A model generated the notes under the pieces. The model searched no databases, was not told the origin of the DNA, and saw only the letters and a program-made list of their open reading frames with translations. Shown one piece after another: positions 6,145 through 9,408 of a stretch of 9,408 nucleotides of DNA. The stretch is from contig JBOHPP010000049.1 in assembly GCA_050731755.1 (NCBI GenBank), positions 1 through 9,408 of the forward strand, in the 5' to 3' direction. Source of the stretch: JBOHPP01 sp050731755. Lineage in GTDB: Bacteria; Methylomirabilota; Methylomirabilia; Rokubacteriales; CSP1-6. Made by a program: the position numbers and the translations under genes. Position 1 is the stretch's first letter, and each line of letters starts with the position of its first letter.

Positions 6145-6861
6145 ATGGCGCTGTCGCCGGCCGAATTCGCCGAGAGCCTGCTGCAAGAAGCCCGAGAGAC
6201 TCACCCGTGGCTCCACCACCGACTCTTCCATCTGATCTGGGACGGCCGGCTCAGTTCGACTCAGCTCCAGCAGGTTATCCGCCAGCAGGGGTGTTTCTTC
6301 CTCGACACGCTCCGTCACGCCGCCTGGAAGATCATCTCGGTCGGCGGCGAGACGCCGACGTGGGAGGACCTCGAACGCCAGCGGGCGATGATCCCGCTGG
6401 TGGTGGAGGAGGGCGGCGAGGACACGGTGGGAGGCAAGACCACGGCCCACGCCTTTCTCTTCGTGCGTCTGGCCGAGGCGCTAGGAATCAGCCGGGACGA
6501 GGTGTTCCACACCGAGTACCTGCCCACGACGGTCATCGAGAAGAACGAGCTGTTCCTGCTTCAGCGCTCCTCCACGCTGGAGGCGCTGTGCGGCGGCAAC
6601 ATCGCCACCGAGTCCATCAATCCCATCCACACGGCCCGCATGGCCGAGGCGCTGGAGAAGCACTACGGCGTGCCGCGGAAGGCCCTCGACTTCTACTACG
6701 TCCACACGGAGGTGGAGGGGGACCACGCCGCCCGCGCGGTGGGAATGTTGGAGACGCTCGCCGTCACCGACGCCGCCCAGGCCCGCGGCCGGCTGGCGCT
6801 CCAGCGAGCCATCGCCGCCCGGCGCATCTGCGCCGACGGGATGCTCGCCGCCTGCGTCTGA
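6145..6861 (+). CDS. TenA/PqqC/CADD-like heme-oxygenase-fold protein, putative di-metal oxidase
   Basis: The 238-residue protein has the all-helical TenA/PqqC-type pattern: HPWLHHRLFHLIWDGRLSSTQLQQVIRQQGCFFLDTLRHAAWK (about 20-62), then TAHAFLFVRLAEALGIS (about 100-116), and TESINPIH... to FYYVHTEVEGDH. The last helix has His187-x3-Glu191-x2-His194, the spacing of the HxxxD/ExxH metal motif in heme-oxygenase-like diiron oxidases such as CADD. Glu156 and Glu88/89 or His102 could supply other ligands. The two Cys typical of thiaminase II active sites are not evident and no thi genes are nearby, so thiamin salvage is unlikely. Start choice is firm: AGGAGG (6133-6138) sits 6 bases before ATG 6145. 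The gene is alone on its strand and tightly bracketed by inverted hairpin repeats (ending 31 bases before the start and beginning 2 bases after the stop). The reaction is not predictable from sequence. Confidence 0.85.
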   Translation: MALSPAEFAESLLQEARETHPWLHHRLFHLIWDGRLSSTQLQQVIRQQGCFFLDTLRHAAWKIISVGGETPTWEDLERQRAMIPLVVEEGGEDTVGGKTTAHAFLFVRLAEALGISRDEVFHTEYLPTTVIEKNELFLLQRSSTLEALCGGNIATESINPIHTARMAEALEKHYGVPRKALDFYYVHTEVEGDHAARAVGMLETLAVTDAAQARGRLALQRAIAARRICADGMLAACV

Positions 6862-6863
6862 CG

Positions 6864-6910
6864 ATGAAGTTGGAGGGGGCAGCGGCCGCCCCCTCCAAAC
6901 CTCCCCATTC
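6864..6910. repeat. 47-bp palindromic intergenic repeat, copy C (inverted relative to A and B)
   Basis: The hairpin core at 6870-6898 has the same 11-bp stem and, read on the other strand, the same GGCCGCT loop as copy B; leader and tail are also conserved (46 of 47 identical). It begins 2 bases after the TenA-like stop codon and lies between convergent genes (the MMPL gene ends at 7001 on the other strand), so it could act as a 3' mRNA hairpin. No U-tract follows. Confidence 0.9.
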
Positions 6911-6928
6911 AATTGGCGGCCGCAAGGT

Positions 6929-6968
6929 CCCCCTGCAACCTCCCCATTCGCGCCGGGTGCGACCACCG
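6929..6968. repeat. Partial hairpin-repeat arm and outer repeat segment right of copy C
   Basis: CCCCCTGCAACCTCCCCATTC (about 6929-6949) repeats the outer arm of copy C (6889-6910) with small changes, 39-40 bases away, without the matching hairpin arm. It continues into CGCCGGGTGCGACCACCG; 6937-6968 as a whole pairs with 6049-6080 in inverted orientation at 30 of 32 positions. This mirrors the left flank of the cassette. From 6969 to 7000 nothing further is recognised. Confidence 0.75.
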
Positions 6969-7000
6969 TTGCGCCGGTGGAGCCGGCGCTCGGACGCTGA

Positions 7001-9408
7001 CTAGCGGCGCGGTGTGCGCTCTTCCACGGGCCGCCCGGCACCCTGCAGCGAGCGCGCCGCATCCTTGACGACGGCGCGGGCCAACCGGCGGAGCCGGCGC
7101 GCCGCCCGCATCCGCCGGACCAGCCGCAGCAGCACGGGCAGCACCACCAGCGCGGCGATGAGGCTGGCCGTCGTTCCCAGCGTGAGCAGCAAGCCGAGCC
7201 CGAAAATCCCCCGGTGGGCGGCGAGCATGAGGCTGCCAAAGCCCACGATGGTGGTGAGCCCGTTGACGAAGACGGCCATGGCCGTGCTCCGGGCGATCAG
7301 CGGTCCCTCGTCGTCTTTGCCGCCCTCCATGAACCGCAGCACGATGTTCGAGCCGAACTCGGTGGCGGCGCCCAGGATGAGGGGAATGCCGAACACGTTG
7401 CCCAGCGTGAGCTTGAGGTCGAAGAAGTACATCAGACCGAAGGTCCAGACGAGCCCCAGAGCCAAGGGCAGCAGGGCCAGCATGGTCTCACGCAATCGCC
7501 GAATGGTCAGCCACATCATGACGACGACCAGCACGATGGCGTAGACCGTGCCTTGCTTGTAGGCACGCTCCATGAGGCGGATGGCCTCGAAGGTGATGAC
7601 GGGGGTGCCGGTGACGTCGGGATCCGTCCGGCGCAAGTCGTCAACGAAGCGCTCGGCGCCCTGCCGGTCCCAGATGTCGACGGCCGGATGGATCTGCATG
7701 AGGAAACGGCCGCGGTCGCTCACGAACTTGCGCCGGATCTCGGGCGGCAAATCTTGAAGTCCGACGCTGCGGGGCGCGAGGTTGGCCTGCAGCCGCTGGA
7801 ACGACCGGAGGAAGTCGCGGTAGAGCTGCTGCTGGAGAAGCGTCAGCGGGGGCTCGATGGCCTCGTGGTCGCTCTGTCGCAGCCTGAGCGATAGCGCGTC
7901 GAGGCGCGCCGTCATCGCCCCCAGGCGCTGCCGCGCTTCGCCCGGCGGGGCCTCGTTAGCGGCGATGTCCAGCCGCCGCCGCAAGGTCTCCAGCGCCGCG
8001 ATGAGGCGATCGATGTCCAGGGGGAGGGGACGGCTCACCCGCACCGGACCCACCACGGGCGCGAAGTCGCCGATGATCTTCCGCTTCTCGTCCTGGTCCT
8101 CGGGAATGAGCAGCAGGGCCGAGTCGACCTCGGAGACGCTGGCCAGCCGGCTGAAGGCCGTCTGCTTGCGCCGCAGCTCCTCGAGGGAGTCGGCGCTGGC
8201 CAGCGCGGCGAACCCCGATCGTCCGGCCGTGGCCAGCACCCGCTTCTCCCAGGCTACGGACTCGGTGCCCTTGGCCTGGAGGTTCAACAAGTTGTAGTCG
8301 AACCGCACCCAGCGCAATCCCCAGGCGGAGACGGCGGTGATGGCGATGGCGACCACCAGCACGGTCCGGGGATGGGCGGCCACGAAATCGAGCAGCGGCA
8401 CCCGCATGCGCTCGAGCTCGAGGGCCCGGGGGACCGTTCCGGGACGCCGGTCGCGGCGGCGGTCGACCAGCATGAGCGCGGCCGGGAACACCGTCATCAT
8501 GGCCAGCCAGGCCAGCAGCAGCGCGCTGCCGGAGATGATGCCCAGCTCCTGAAGCCCCCGGAAGTCGGTGAAGGCCAGCACGTAGAAGGTGCCGGCCGCC
8601 GACAGCGCGCCCAGCAGCATGCCCGGCCCGCTGCGGGCCGCGGTGACCTCGATCGCCTCGCTGGGGCTCCGCCCCAGGTAGAGCTCCTCCTCGTACCGGA
8701 AGAGGAAGTAGATGCCGTAGTCGATGCCGATGACGATGGAGATGAACATCACCGAGAAGAGCGAGAGATGGCCGATCAGCAGGGTGGCCAGCCCGATCGA
8801 CCAGCCCAGGCTCACGGCCAGAACGATGAGCATCAGCACCGGCTTGCCGACGCGCCGGAAAGCCAGCAGCAGCAGCGCCAGGGTCAGTGCGAAGGCCAGC
8901 AGCGTGGCCTTCTGGCTGTCCGCGAAGGCCGCCGTCATCTCGTCGTTGGCCAGGGCCGGCTTTCCGGTGACGCCAACACTGACGTGGGGGAACTGGGGGC
9001 GCAGGGAGGCGATCACGGCCCGCGTCGCGTCGATGGCCTGACGGTCGCCGGTGAAGCTGCCGGCCTCGCTCAGCGGCTCGGCCAGGATGAAGAGCAACCG
9101 CTGATCGTCGGAGAGGAAATACCCGGCGCCCGCCGCGTCCCCCTCGGCCGAGAAGAAGGCCCCCCACGGCGAACGATAGGGCACCGGCCGGTCCAGGCGC
9201 GCAGCCACCTGGCCCACCAGGTCCTCGACGAAGCGCAGATCACTGGCGCCCTTGGCCTCCTCCAGGCCAAGGCTGAAGAGCCCCGACACGAACGCGCCGG
9301 CGATCTGCTGGGAGAGGCCCTCCATCAGCTGGTCGAGGGTTGGCCGGGCCGCGAAGGCCTCCATGAAGTCCTGGTAGTCGAAGATCTTGTCGCGGATCTC
9401 GGCCAGCT
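7001..9408 (-). CDS. MMPL/RND superfamily exporter, HpnN-like (5' end beyond the window)
   Basis: The frame is open to the right edge: 14 codons (LAEIRDKIFDYQDF) precede the ATG at 9364, so the gene continues outside and about 801 residues are visible. Numbering from that Met, a first periplasmic domain is followed by TM segments from about 152 to 300 with GIDYGIYFLFRYEEE (Asp215 in the expected proton-relay position of MMPL/RND pumps), TM7 at about 335-350, a second periplasmic domain (about 355-615) rich in coiled-coil-like Arg/Leu/Gln stretches (about 480-540), and TM8-12 ending near 745. The basic C-terminal tail (RRMRAARRLRRLARAV) is probably cytoplasmic. In the second half the matching motif reads ATEFGSN, giving Glu669 instead of Asp. 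Two-fold RND layout and sequence style suggest a lipid or hydrophobic-molecule exporter; HpnN (hopanoid) is the closest remembered type, but no hopanoid genes are visible. TM1 lies beyond the window. Confidence 0.9.
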   Translation of the reverse strand, partial: LAEIRDKIFDYQDFMEAFAARPTLDQLMEGLSQQIAGAFVSGLFSLGLEEAKGASDLRFVEDLVGQVAARLDRPVPYRSPWGAFFSAEGDAAGAGYFLSDDQRLLFILAEPLSEAGSFTGDRQAIDATRAVIASLRPQFPHVSVGVTGKPALANDEMTAAFADSQKATLLAFALTLALLLLAFRRVGKPVLMLIVLAVSLGWSIGLATLLIGHLSLFSVMFISIVIGIDYGIYFLFRYEEELYLGRSPSEAIEVTAARSGPGMLLGALSAAGTFYVLAFTDFRGLQELGIISGSALLLAWLAMMTVFPAALMLVDRRRDRRPGTVPRALELERMRVPLLDFVAAHPRTVLVVAIAITAVSAWGLRWVRFDYNLLNLQAKGTESVAWEKRVLATAGRSGFAALASADSLEELRRKQTAFSRLASVSEVDSALLLIPEDQDEKRKIIGDFAPVVGPVRVSRPLPLDIDRLIAALETLRRRLDIAANEAPPGEARQRLGAMTARLDALSLRLRQSDHEAIEPPLTLLQQQLYRDFLRSFQRLQANLAPRSVGLQDLPPEIRRKFVSDRGRFLMQIHPAVDIWDRQGAERFVDDLRRTDPDVTGTPVITFEAIRLMERAYKQGTVYAIVLVVVMMWLTIRRLRETMLALLPLALGLVWTFGLMYFFDLKLTLGNVFGIPLILGAATEFGSNIVLRFMEGGKDDEGPLIARSTAMAVFVNGLTTIVGFGSLMLAAHRGIFGLGLLLTLGTTASLIAALVVLPVLLRLVRRMRAARRLRRLARAVVKDAARSLQGAGRPVEERTPRR

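Noticed and set aside
6119..6992. GCCGGCGCTCG direct repeat (6119-6129 and 6982-6992) as a target-site duplication
   Set aside because: One copy lies inside and one outside the inverted-repeat cassette, so it does not flank the element symmetrically; an 11-mer of this composition can recur by chance.
5856..7004. Long rightward frame across the structured gap and the TenA-like gene
   Set aside because: Low-complexity Arg/Gly/Pro-rich translation with no family features, overlapping a well supported gene in another frame.
1..9408. CRISPR array, tRNA or rRNA genes
   Set aside because: No regularly spaced direct repeats, no tRNA-like TTCGANTC arms with matching acceptor stems and no rRNA-like segments were found by eye.

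Overview
This is a GC-rich bacterial window (roughly two-thirds G+C by eye) with tightly packed genes on both strands and strong AGGAGG-type ribosome binding sites. It looks like a metagenomic or environmental high-GC bacterium. A Rokubacteria/Methylomirabilota-like origin is my guess from gene content and the style of the intergenic repeats; no taxonomic marker gene is present to confirm it.

Layout, left to right: (1) the first 16 codons of a leftward gene (hydrophobic, signal-like N-terminus); (2) the C-terminal half of an NAD-dependent epimerase/dehydratase, a truncated pseudogene reading right; (3) a 47-bp hairpin repeat between convergent genes; (4) a leftward malate synthase A (aceB) with a candidate TTGACA promoter; (5) diverging from it, a rightward run of three small genes: an EthD/DUF4286-like dimeric alpha-beta barrel protein, a small alpha/beta protein resembling DUF5519, and an ABM-domain (YgiN-like) monooxygenase; (6) a perfect hairpin in the convergent gap; (7) a leftward BT1-family (folate/biopterin transporter-like) 12-TM permease; (8) diverging from it, a molybdopterin oxidoreductase remnant with a large internal deletion and several frame changes; (9) a gene-free stretch of about 340 bases holding nested inverted repeats (possible structured RNA) and a hairpin-repeat cluster; (10) a rightward TenA/PqqC/CADD-like heme-oxygenase-fold protein with a candidate di-metal site, bracketed by inverted, nearly identical copies of the hairpin repeat; (11) a leftward MMPL/RND exporter that runs off the right edge.

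The intact genes do not form one pathway. Malate synthase condenses glyoxylate with acetyl-CoA, but no isocitrate lyase is visible. The three small genes are probably one transcript. The most unusual material is the 47-bp palindromic repeat family (three full copies plus partial arms), the way two sets of it bracket the TenA-like gene as an inverted-repeat cassette of about 0.9 kb, the structured gap upstream of that cassette, and two eroded genes in one short window, which suggest local deletion and rearrangement.
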